From NCBI GenBank assembly GCA_900763885.1, contig CAAFLY010000224.1, positions 1 to 14,811 on the forward strand: DNA of 14,811 nt. Direction: 5' to 3'. The translations under genes and the position numbers were made by a program. Numbering within the stretch: the first letter of the stretch is position 1; every line of letters starts with the position of its first letter. Origin of the DNA: Clostridia bacterium. Lineage in GTDB: Bacteria > Bacillota > Clostridia > Oscillospirales > CAG-272. Shown here piece after piece: positions 1 to 6,522 of the stretch. Below the pieces are notes generated by a model, which did no database searches, was not told the origin of the DNA, and worked only from the letters and a program-made list of their open reading frames with translations.

Positions 1-144
1 GCAAAAATCCGATTGATTCAAAGGTTCCTTAGGAAGCCTCTGATTTCAGGCTGCTTCTGCGCCCAAAAAAACCGGTACGTGAGTCCTTCCGCGCGAAAAC
101 ACGATGGATGCGGCGCGTCCCAACAAAAAATGATGGAGTGTAAC

Positions 145-1680
145 ATGAAGAAACGACTTGCCATTTTCTTAGCCCTGCTGCTTGCGGCCGCTCTCCCCCT
201 CTCCTCCTGCGGCAACGACACCCCCACGGAATCCGGGAGCGGAACGGAATCCATGGTTGGCGACAACGGCGGCGACACGAACGCGGATCCCGACGCGCAG
301 AGCGAAACGGAGACCGATCCGGCGACCCTCGACGAGCTGCCGACGGACAACAAGGACTATCAGGACTACACGTTCACGATCCTCGGCCATTTTTATGAGG
401 CAGGCTCCGTGGCGTGGGGCGTGCAGGACATCGCCGTGGACGAGCTGACCGGGGAGCGCATCAACGACGCCGTGTTCGAGCGGAACAATCGGATCGCGGA
501 TCGGTTCGGCGTGACCATCGCGAAAAATCTGGAGACATACCCGAGCGACGTGGGCAAGAAGCTGATCCAAAGCGGCGACGACGCGTTCGATCTGCTCCAG
601 ACCACGGTGCAGCATCAAGCCTCGAACGCCGTGCAGGGCTATCTTACGAACATGAACGAGCTGCCGTTCGTGAATTTTGAAAAGGCGTGGTGGGATTCCT
701 CCACCATGGAGGGCATCCGTGTGGGCGACAAGACGTTCTACGCGCTCGGCGACAGTGCGCTGAACGGCAAAAAGGCGTCGTGGCTCATGCTGTTCAACAA
801 GACGCTGACGGACAAGGCGGGCATCCCGAATCTGTACGACACGGTGCGCGAGGGCAAGTGGACGCTCGATCTTCTGCAGACGTACGCGGAATCGATCGCG
901 GTGGACGTAAACGGCGACGGCGAGATGAAGTGGGGCGAGGACGTGTTCGGCGTTGGCCTGCAGGACGAATCGGTATCCCCGCTGCTCATCGGGACCGGCG
1001 CGAAGCTCATCGAGCTGAATCCGGACGGTACGTACAACTATAGGCTGAACAGCGAGCAGGTCGTCAACGCCATGGAGCGGATCAACGGCTTCATGAAGAA
1101 GTCGAACAGCCACTTCGTCCTGAACTGCAACCGCTACGACGGCATGTCGAACCAGTGGATCGAGTTCCGCAAGATCTTTATGGCGGACCAGATGGGCTTT
1201 TACATTCTCGCGCTGTCGGACGTCAACCTGATCGCGGGCGATATGCAGTCCGACTTCGGGATCATCCCGGTGCCGAAGCTGAACGAAGCGCAGGATCAGT
1301 ACTACAGCACGTTCCAGTACAACAACGCGCACTCTCTGTCCGTTCCGAAATCGGCGCGGGATCTCACACGTACGGGGCTGATCACGGAGGCACTCCAGAT
1401 GTTCTCGCACGACACGGTCCTGCCGGCGTACTACGATTACACGCTGACCAACCGGAACGCGCGCGACACAGACTCCGCGGAGATGCTGGATTTGATTTTT
1501 GCAAGCCGGAACTTTGATATTTCGCTGGCCTACAACGACAAGACCGGCGTCCTGAACTTCCTGCAGACCAATGCGATATCGGACTCCTTTGACTACGCCT
1601 CCAAGGAAGCCGCCAACCGCCAGAAGGTGGAAAAGGCCATGGACGAGATCATCGAAAAGGTCCTGCACGGCGACGAATGA
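145..1680 (+). CDS. ABC transporter substrate-binding lipoprotein (sugar type)
   Basis: This 511-residue protein is probably the extracellular substrate-binding subunit of an ABC importer for oligosaccharides (solute-binding family 1, the type that works with CUT1 permeases). It opens with a short basic n-region and a hydrophobic stretch ending in a lipobox (LSSC, with Cys22 as the lipidated residue), then an acidic Ser/Thr/Asp-rich linker to about residue 65. After that comes the binding-protein fold with the typical openings 'YTFTILG' and 'ERNNRIADRFGV'. The frame stays open further upstream to position 13, but ATG145 is chosen because it is preceded by GGAG at 135-138 with 6-base spacing and starts exactly at the signal peptide. 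No permease or ATPase gene follows, so those partners would have to lie to the left of the window or elsewhere. The stop codon overlaps the first base pairs of the downstream repeat array. The substrate cannot be told from sequence alone. Confidence 0.9.
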   Translation: MKKRLAIFLALLLAAALPLSSCGNDTPTESGSGTESMVGDNGGDTNADPDAQSETETDPATLDELPTDNKDYQDYTFTILGHFYEAGSVAWGVQDIAVDELTGERINDAVFERNNRIADRFGVTIAKNLETYPSDVGKKLIQSGDDAFDLLQTTVQHQASNAVQGYLTNMNELPFVNFEKAWWDSSTMEGIRVGDKTFYALGDSALNGKKASWLMLFNKTLTDKAGIPNLYDTVREGKWTLDLLQTYAESIAVDVNGDGEMKWGEDVFGVGLQDESVSPLLIGTGAKLIELNPDGTYNYRLNSEQVVNAMERINGFMKKSNSHFVLNCNRYDGMSNQWIEFRKIFMADQMGFYILALSDVNLIAGDMQSDFGIIPVPKLNEAQDQYYSTFQYNNAHSLSVPKSARDLTRTGLITEALQMFSHDTVLPAYYDYTLTNRNARDTDSAEMLDLIFASRNFDISLAYNDKTGVLNFLQTNAISDSFDYASKEAANRQKVEKAMDEIIEKVLHGDE

Positions 1681-1975
1681 GTGGGAATAAGCTGCAGCTG
1701 AACCGTGACGCGATCCATCCCACTCTTGAAAAAATCCCCGCAGAACGGGTATTTTTTCCAATGTTGGGCTTGTAAGTAACGAGTGGGAATAAGCTGTAGC
1801 TGAACAATAAAGCGATCCATCCCACTCTCGAGAATTTCCCCGCAAACGGGTAAATTCTCCCATGTTGGGTGCGGCAGTGGAGTGGGAATGATGTGCGGTT
1901 GAATCATAAAGTGATCCATCCCACTCTTGAAAAAATCCCCGCACAACGGGTATTTTTTCCGATGTTGGGCTTATG
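1679..1975. repeat. Three-copy tandem array of a structured ~100-bp repeat
   Basis: Three related units start at 1679, 1781 and 1880 (periods 102 and 99). Each has the same architecture. An 8-base inverted repeat GAGTGGGA ... TCCCACTC encloses exactly 31 bases ending in GATCCA. It is followed by a second hairpin whose core is CCCG-loop-CGGG, and then by a conserved ATGTTGGG that can form a small CCAA-TG-TTGG hairpin in copy 1. The second hairpin has 8-bp outer arms: GAAAAAAT/ATTTTTTC in copies 1 and 3, but GAGAATTT/AAATTCTC in copy 2. Both arms change together at three base pairs, so pairing is kept while sequence differs. A C-T mismatch between outer and inner stem is present in all three. 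The array starts on the stop codon of the binding-protein gene. I saw no further copies in this window. Function unknown; a REP/MITE-like interspersed element or a structured 3' RNA are both possible. Confidence 0.9.
1728..1758 (+). terminator. Terminator-like hairpin inside repeat copy 1
   Basis: About 50 bases after the binding-protein stop, the second hairpin of repeat copy 1 has a CCCG/CGGG stem flanked by A6 on the left and T6 on the right (1752-1757). This looks like a bidirectional intrinsic terminator. Copy 3 has the same form (around 1929-1959), but copy 2 lacks the T-run, so termination may be only one use of the element. Confidence 0.55.
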
Positions 1976-2073
1976 ATTATTGTGCGAATATGCTGTTTTT
2001 CTGCATCGCAGCGCGATCTTTTCCATTATCCAAAAAACATGCGGGCGTTATTCCCATGCCGGGGTTCACGCTT

Positions 2074-2117
2074 AAAAGAGCCATCCCTTCCCCCTTTTCG
2101 GGAGATCGGATGGCTCT
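2074..2117 (-). terminator. Intrinsic terminator of the beta-helix/esterase operon
   Basis: A 10-bp perfect stem AGAGCCATCC/GGATGGCTCT (2077-2086 with 2108-2117) lies just past the esterase stop codon. On the minus strand it is followed by TTTTAAG, as expected for a terminator of the minus-strand operon. On the plus strand the stem is followed by CTGTTTT, so it may also stop transcription coming from the left. Confidence 0.8.
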
Positions 2118-2130
2118 CTGTTTTGCGTGT

Positions 2131-3099
2131 TTACAGTCCGTACTTCTCCCGCAGGATCGGGATGAGGTGGTCGGCGATGATCCGGTGACCGTCGCGGTGC
2201 GGATGGAGCGGCTCGAGCGGGATCCAGTGTGCGCCGTCAATATAGAACACGTCATCGCCCGTGGAGCGGTTGAATTCCTCGACAAGCTCGCGCAGATCGT
2301 CCTCATGTGCGCCGCAGAACGCTGACAGCGCGATGATCTTTGCGTCCGGATGCGTCTTACGGATCAGAACGAGCAGCGCGCGGTAGTCCCGTTTGTACAT
2401 TTCCGACGGATTCCCCCAGTCGTTTGCGCCATGGTTGATGAGAATATAGTCGGGGTGATCGTATGTGACCGGTGCGCCGTCAAAGCAGTACGGATATGCC
2501 TCCACCGCCTTCGGGACACTGCCGCAGCCGGATCTCGTGGCACCCACCGCGCCATAACCCATATGAAGCGTGCGCAGACCGAGTGCCGTCGCTGTGAGAT
2601 ACGCATAGGTAGCGTTCGCGTCGTCCTCGTACGGACGGTTGTCCTGATCGTCGTCGAAGTACGTATACGGGTCGATCAGCACGCCCTCCGTAATGGAATC
2701 TCCGACCAGCTCGATGGTTTTGCGCGCGTCCACGGGTAGGATACCCTCGCCATCCGCGTCAAATCCCATAAAGCCGATCTTTCCGGAGAGCGGATGGTGC
2801 CAGCGGTTCAGCGTTTCCTTGCCGCCCTTATAGATGATCTCCATCGTATGCTCGCCCTTTGCGGAGATCACGCGGATGAAGCGGTCGAGCGGCACCTCGG
2901 TCATCACGCCGCCGTCCACACGGATCCACAGATGCGGCATCGGGAACGTATTCGTGCGGATATCGAAATGCAGCACGGCGGTATCTCCCGTGTATGCGAT
3001 GGTGATGTTCGAACCGGCAGCGGTTGCGGTCATGGCGCCGTCGTACAGGGAAAACCGTCCGGAATAACGGATATTTTCGGAATCATAGGGAAAAAACAT
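2131..3099 (-). CDS. SGNH/GDSL-type carbohydrate esterase, CE2-like
   Basis: This 322-residue protein is likely a cytoplasmic carbohydrate deacetylase or esterase. Residues about 10-100 look like the N-terminal jelly-roll of CE2-type acetyl esterases ('RYSGRF', 'ITIAYTG', 'LWIRVDGG'). The SGNH hydrolase domain follows: block I 'VGDSITEG' with nucleophile Ser135, block II 'GYGAVGATRSG', block III 'NHGANDW' with Asn226, and a C-terminal 'LHPHRDGHRIIADHL' with the likely catalytic His299. The aspartate usually three residues before that histidine is a glutamate (Glu296); some CE2 enzymes work with a Ser-His dyad. No signal peptide is visible. ATG3099 is chosen over the longer open frame because GAGGAG (3108-3113) sits 8 bases upstream. 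It follows the beta-helix gene by 37 bases, so the two are probably co-transcribed and may act on the same acetylated glycan. The exact substrate is not known. Confidence 0.85.
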   Translation of the reverse strand: MFFPYDSENIRYSGRFSLYDGAMTATAAGSNITIAYTGDTAVLHFDIRTNTFPMPHLWIRVDGGVMTEVPLDRFIRVISAKGEHTMEIIYKGGKETLNRWHHPLSGKIGFMGFDADGEGILPVDARKTIELVGDSITEGVLIDPYTYFDDDQDNRPYEDDANATYAYLTATALGLRTLHMGYGAVGATRSGCGSVPKAVEAYPYCFDGAPVTYDHPDYILINHGANDWGNPSEMYKRDYRALLVLIRKTHPDAKIIALSAFCGAHEDDLRELVEEFNRSTGDDVFYIDGAHWIPLEPLHPHRDGHRIIADHLIPILREKYGL

Positions 3100-3136
3100 G
3101 GTTTGCGCTCCTCGTTTTCGCGGTAATTCGCGGATT

Positions 3137-4210
3137 TTATGCGTTTGTATGGGTTGCAGGGGTGCCGATATTGTTCTCCACGACGTTTGTGTCCTCATTC
3201 TCTCGCTCCCAAACGATCGTCTGGCGGAGACACGACTCATGCATGGCGTTGTCGCGGCAGATCACGTGGTCACAGTGCTTGGCGATCACGCCGTAGTACG
3301 GGCTCCAATCGCCGACGCCGCCGTCATCTCTGCCGACACGGAACGTATTGCCGGACAGCACCGTATTGCCGACGTTTTGCAGAAACACATGGCTGCTGTC
3401 TTCGTCCGTCTCAACACCCTTCCCCGGTTTGCCGCTTCGGTAGAATATGTTGCCGGTGATCGTCAGGTCGCGCACGCCGGCATTTTCCGTACCGAGCCGC
3501 AGTGCGGGACCGCCGCTCCGGTCGAAATAGTTGCCGGTGATGTTCAGACAACTGCCGCCCGGGATCACAAATCCGCCGACCCGGTTCCATTCCACGCGGT
3601 TGCCGGTTGCGGTCACGGATGCCGTACACGCGCCGCCAAGCAGTCCGCCGCGCCGATTGGCAGAGAACCAGTTGTCGATCACGAAGCCATCCCAGCCGTC
3701 CATGTACAATCCCGCGCCGCCGTTGAAGCAGAGCATACAGTGACGGACGGAATAGCACCAGATGTGGTGGAGATGGACGCCGTCGCCGGAGAATCTGCCG
3801 ATCTTGCAGTCGTCGAGCGTCGGTGTGTCCTCCTTGCTGCCGCCGTTGTAGACCGGCCACGACAGATATACGCCGTGGATATTCTCGCCGAGATCACAGC
3901 CGCACAGGCTCATGCCGTTGATGTGACAGCCGAACGCGCCGGTAATGTCGATCATGCACACGGCGTCCGGATCGTTCAGTTCGAAAACGCTGCCGCCGAA
4001 ATCGCGGAACAACCACGCCGATGTGCCGGACAGCTTCGTATTCGGACCCATTTTCACCTGACCCGTCTTATATACTCCCGGCGGCACTACCACCTCGCCC
4101 ATGCATTCCGACGCCAGATTCAGCGCGGTCTGGATGGCGCGTGTGCAGTCCGTTTTGCCGTCTCCCACAGCACCGTAATCGCAGATATTGAAAATCGTCC
4201 GCATTTCCAT
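3137..4210 (-). CDS. Right-handed parallel beta-helix protein (Pectate_lyase_3/GH28-like)
   Basis: This 357-residue protein is a predicted right-handed beta-helix, the fold of polygalacturonases, pectate lyases and related glycan-active enzymes. Residues 11-30 carry the Pectate_lyase_3 signature 'DYGAVGDGKTDCTRAIQTAL', followed by 'GEVVVPPGVYKTGQ'. The rest is a series of rungs rich in 'ITGN', 'LSGN' and 'VTATGN' turns ('LNITGNYFDRSGG', 'LTITGNIFYRSGK', 'TVLSGNTFRVG'). There is no signal peptide and the protein has many cysteines, consistent with a cytoplasmic location. I see no decisive GH28 catalytic triad, so it could be a lyase, a hydrolase or an epimerase-like protein. ATG4210 is favoured because a GGGG-type ribosome site lies 7 bases upstream; an alternative in-frame ATG is at 4204. 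It is the first gene of a two-gene operon with the esterase and has its own promoter at 4283-4311. Confidence 0.82.
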   Translation of the reverse strand: MEMRTIFNICDYGAVGDGKTDCTRAIQTALNLASECMGEVVVPPGVYKTGQVKMGPNTKLSGTSAWLFRDFGGSVFELNDPDAVCMIDITGAFGCHINGMSLCGCDLGENIHGVYLSWPVYNGGSKEDTPTLDDCKIGRFSGDGVHLHHIWCYSVRHCMLCFNGGAGLYMDGWDGFVIDNWFSANRRGGLLGGACTASVTATGNRVEWNRVGGFVIPGGSCLNITGNYFDRSGGPALRLGTENAGVRDLTITGNIFYRSGKPGKGVETDEDSSHVFLQNVGNTVLSGNTFRVGRDDGGVGDWSPYYGVIAKHCDHVICRDNAMHESCLRQTIVWERENEDTNVVENNIGTPATHTNA

Positions 4211-4282
4211 AAAAGTACCCCACTTTCTTTTCCGTTTTTGACTTCTGCCGCCTCTCGGACAGCACGTAATCTATCTTCGTAT

Positions 4283-4311
4283 ACTTTACCATATTCGCGC
4301 GCGGATTGCAA
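4283..4311 (-). promoter_or_regulatory. Promoter of the beta-helix/esterase operon
   Basis: Read on the minus strand, TTGCAA (4306-4311), a 17-base spacer ending in TGG (extended -10 like) and TAAAGT (4283-4288) form a plausible vegetative promoter about 70 bases upstream of the start codon. The -35 lies in a perfect ATTGCAAT palindrome (4305-4312), a possible operator. Confidence 0.5.
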
Positions 4312-4363
4312 TGGCTTTTTGCCACGTTCACAAAATTGTAACAATCGATTTCCGCCGAAAAAA

Positions 4364-4392
4364 TTGAACTTTCGCGCCATGCATGGTATACT
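4364..4392 (+). promoter_or_regulatory. Promoter of the YjdF-like/DUF402 operon
   Basis: TTGAAC (4364-4369), a 17-base spacer and TATACT (4387-4392) form a good vegetative promoter 47 bases before the start codon. The last ten spacer bases (4377-4386) are a perfect palindrome, CCATGCATGG, directly touching the -10, where a bound repressor would block the polymerase. An AATCGATT palindrome (4343-4350) and ATTGT-A-ACAAT (4335-4345) lie just upstream. Confidence 0.7.
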
Positions 4393-4439
4393 TTTACAGG
4401 AAACGAGTAAAATCTACAAAAAAACGGAGGACTTTTCAA

Positions 4440-5207
4440 ATGGCAAAGGAAAGACGGGTGCTCACAAAAGAGGAAAAGAAGAAGCGGGCCATGCGCAATC
4501 TGTATATTTTTGTGATGTGCAGCTTCATTATCCCGATCGGCTACCTGATCGTTCGGCTCATCACCTGGGACGGCGACACACTCGCAGGCGGATACCGTTC
4601 CCGCGCGGATTATTCCCTGATGCTGGTGCAGTGTCTGCTCGGCGTGATCGTAATGCAGATTCCCTCCCTGCTGGCACGGAAATTCCGATTTCATCTGCCG
4701 CTGCTCCTCTATTCCCTCTATATCATATTTCTCTACTGCGCGATCTTTCTCGGCGAGGTACGGAGCTTTTACTACCTTGTGCCCCACTGGGACGTGATCT
4801 TACATTCCATGTCCAGCTTTATGGCGGGGCTGTTCGGCGTGATGGTCATCCAGATTCTAAACCGGGACGAGCATATCGTATTCCGGCTGTCTCCGTTTTT
4901 TGTGGCAATGTTCTCCTTCTGCTTTGCCGTTTCCATCGGAGCGGTGTGGGAGATCTACGAATTCTCCTTTGACGGCCTGCTCGGTCTGAATATGCAGAAA
5001 TTCCTCCTCGCCGACGGCACACCGCTTGTAGGCAGAGCCGCATTGACAGACACGATGAAGGACATCATTGTCGATACGATCGGCGCGCTCATCGCCTCCT
5101 GCATCGGATATTTCTCCGTCAAGCACGAAAAGGACTGGCTCACGGCGGATCTGATGGATGCGGAGGAAGCCGATACAGCGAAAAAGGAAAAAACAAAACG
5201 GCATTAA
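4440..5207 (+). CDS. YjdF/DUF2238-like integral membrane protein
   Basis: This 255-residue protein is probably a polytopic inner membrane protein of the YjdF (DUF2238) type, of unknown biochemical role. After a basic cytoplasmic N-terminus (residues 1-19) it has about six hydrophobic segments: roughly 20-42, 59-79, 86-106, 118-140, 151-172 and 207-226. The family-like conserved polar residues are visible: Asp118 and His122 in 'HWDVILHSMSSF', 'GAVWEIYEFSFD' (Glu171, Glu174, Asp178), then 'MQ' and 'LTDTMKDIIVDTIGAL' (Asp204, Asp208, Asp212). These acidic and histidine residues inside membrane segments resemble a metal- or substrate-binding site. ATG4440 is chosen over the upstream in-frame ATG4383 because GGAGG lies just upstream of it and because 4383 overlaps the promoter. 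It is followed 27 bases later by the DUF402 gene, likely in one operon. Confidence 0.75.
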   Translation: MAKERRVLTKEEKKKRAMRNLYIFVMCSFIIPIGYLIVRLITWDGDTLAGGYRSRADYSLMLVQCLLGVIVMQIPSLLARKFRFHLPLLLYSLYIIFLYCAIFLGEVRSFYYLVPHWDVILHSMSSFMAGLFGVMVIQILNRDEHIVFRLSPFFVAMFSFCFAVSIGAVWEIYEFSFDGLLGLNMQKFLLADGTPLVGRAALTDTMKDIIVDTIGALIASCIGYFSVKHEKDWLTADLMDAEEADTAKKEKTKRH

Positions 5208-5234
5208 ACCGCACCAAATCGACGGAGGATGAGT

Positions 5235-5834
5235 ATGAAGCACAAGCGACTGAAACGGGAATCATGGGGCTTTGGCACGTGCCCATATTCCCAGACACGG
5301 CTCGATCTTCCTTACTTTCACGGCTATGTCTGCCTCCTCCGTCTGATGGAGTGCCGCAACACATTCTGGTCTTTTCCGATCGCAGGTGCGGTGCAGGTGA
5401 CAGGCAGCGGCATGACGTGGATGGAGCTGATACCGGACGGCGAGCACCACGTGATCACAGTAAAGTACTTCCCGAACGGAAAGTGCGGCAGGCAGACCGA
5501 TCCCCCGACGCAGGAGAAGGACTATCTTCCATCGTTATGGTATGTGGACATCACCGACGGCACTTATACGGACATGGACGGCGTGCTTGTCTATATGGAT
5601 AAATATCTGGATGTGATCTTCACACCGGAGGGAGATATCAAAATCGACGACCGGGACGAGTTGGAAGATGCATACGGAAGCTCCTCCCTCTCGCGGGAAC
5701 AGTACGAAAACGCGCTTGCAGAATGTGCCCGGGTCGTGGATACGTTATGCGCGGACATACAAAAGACCGCCGATTGGTGTGCGGCGATCCGAAAAGAGGT
5801 CGAAAAGCGGCTGTATCCGGTGGAAAAGCAATGA
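5235..5834 (+). CDS. DUF402 family protein, probable nucleoside di/triphosphatase
   Basis: This 199-residue soluble protein has a DUF402 core. Characterised members of this family in Bacillota (for example the staphylococcal SA1684 protein) hydrolyse nucleoside tri- and diphosphates with a divalent metal. The recognisable stretch is residues 102-145: 'WYVDIT', 'VYMDKYLDVIFTPEGDIKIDD' and 'DELEDA', giving the clustered carboxylates typical of the family's metal site (Asp105, Asp122, Asp126, Asp134, Asp138). A helical C-terminal tail follows. Two ATGs are possible. 5229 directly touches the GGAGG at 5224-5228, while 5235 has a proper 6-base spacing and is therefore chosen. It is the second gene of the operon and is followed immediately by a strong terminator. 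The nucleotide substrate in this organism is not known. Confidence 0.8.
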   Translation: MKHKRLKRESWGFGTCPYSQTRLDLPYFHGYVCLLRLMECRNTFWSFPIAGAVQVTGSGMTWMELIPDGEHHVITVKYFPNGKCGRQTDPPTQEKDYLPSLWYVDITDGTYTDMDGVLVYMDKYLDVIFTPEGDIKIDDRDELEDAYGSSSLSREQYENALAECARVVDTLCADIQKTADWCAAIRKEVEKRLYPVEKQ

Positions 5835-5835
5835 A

Positions 5836-5870
5836 AGAAAGAGAGAGGTTTCCAAACACCTCTCTCTTTT
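5836..5870. terminator. Bidirectional intrinsic terminator between convergent operons
   Basis: A 9-bp stem GAGAGAGGT/ACCTCTCTC (5841-5849 with 5858-5866) is followed by TTTT on the plus strand and, on the minus strand, by TTTCTTTC. It lies exactly between the ends of the DUF402 gene and the NUDIX gene, so it probably serves both. Confidence 0.85.
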
Positions 5871-5874
5871 GCAT

Positions 5875-6513
5875 TCAGTCGCACTGCACCTGCCAATTCG
5901 GATCTGCGTATGCTGCACAGCACATCTCGATCTGCTCCCGCGTGGTTTTCTCAACGGCGAGATTTTCCGGCAGCTCATCCATCGCGAAATACCGCGCCTC
6001 GGTCGTCTCGATGTTCTCCGCAAACGCACCGGAAATCGGTTGGCAGAGGACGAAGGTTTTAACTACACCGAACAGGTGATTCGTAACGTTGTGCCGCCGC
6101 CAGTCCTGCACCGCGATCAGCCGCTTTGCCGTGACGGACAGTCCCGTTTCCTCCGCGACTTCCTTTTCGGTGTTGGAAAACACGGACTGATCCACATCGC
6201 ACCAGCCGCCGGGCAGGGACCATGTGCCGTTTTTCTCGTGTGCCAAAAGAATCCGTCCACATTCGTCAAAGACCGCCGCGCGCGTATCGACCTTTGGCGT
6301 CTGGTAACCCGATTCACCGAGGAATACGTCCCGGATCCGTACGGCAGATATGGACAGTCTCTCGGATACCATTTCTGCCGAAATCTCCCTCAGGCGCATA
6401 TACCGCTCCCTATCATAGGGATCCTTGCAATACGCCAGGCCGCACTGGGCAATGCTCTGGATTTCCATGGCATACGAGAGGATCCGGTCGTTCTGTGTCG
6501 TTTTCTCGTCCAT
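5875..6513 (-). CDS. NUDIX hydrolase with NUDIX_N-type N-terminal domain
   Basis: This 212-residue cytoplasmic protein is a predicted pyrophosphohydrolase acting on nucleoside-diphosphate-linked compounds (ADP-ribose or NDP-sugar type). Residues 1-70 match the small helical N-terminal domain found in front of one Bacillota NUDIX subgroup ('ILSYAMEIQSIAQCGLAY', 'DPYDRERYMRLREISAEM'). The catalytic domain starts at about 75. The Nudix box is 'GGWCDVDQSVFSNTEKEVAEETGL' in parts at 102-125, with the key 'KEVAEETG' and metal-binding Glu118, Glu121 and Glu122. The usual first Glu and Arg of the box are Gln and Lys, as is common in this subgroup. Its ribosome site TAAGGA contains the stop codon of the upstream DUF4832 gene, only 9 bases away, so the two are almost certainly co-transcribed and perhaps translationally coupled. 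A sugar-nucleotide or ADP-ribose substrate is inference from family only. Confidence 0.88.
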   Translation of the reverse strand: MDEKTTQNDRILSYAMEIQSIAQCGLAYCKDPYDRERYMRLREISAEMVSERLSISAVRIRDVFLGESGYQTPKVDTRAAVFDECGRILLAHEKNGTWSLPGGWCDVDQSVFSNTEKEVAEETGLSVTAKRLIAVQDWRRHNVTNHLFGVVKTFVLCQPISGAFAENIETTEARYFAMDELPENLAVEKTTREQIEMCCAAYADPNWQVQCD

Positions 6514-6522
6514 ACTCCGTCC

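Noticed and set aside
30..60. An AGCCT/AGGCT hairpin before the binding-protein gene.
   Set aside because: Short stem without T-run or promoter around it; nothing to support a terminator or leader function. I also see no convincing promoter for the gene within 1-144.
169..1944. A 591-codon minus-strand open frame over the binding-protein gene and repeats, and similar long plus-strand frames at 3098-4972 and 5668-7506.
   Set aside because: They are antisense to well-supported genes with recognisable domains, have arginine/alanine/histidine-rich composition typical of shadow frames in GC-rich DNA, and show no fitting ribosome site or known motif.
1593..1946. Minus-strand repeat peptide of about 33 residues per unit ('CGDFFKSGMDR', 'VQLQLIPT') running through all three repeat copies.
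   Set aside because: The two repeat periods are multiples of three, so any frame stays open; a second frame is open too. The start is a TTG without a ribosome site and the conservation follows DNA pairing rather than codons.
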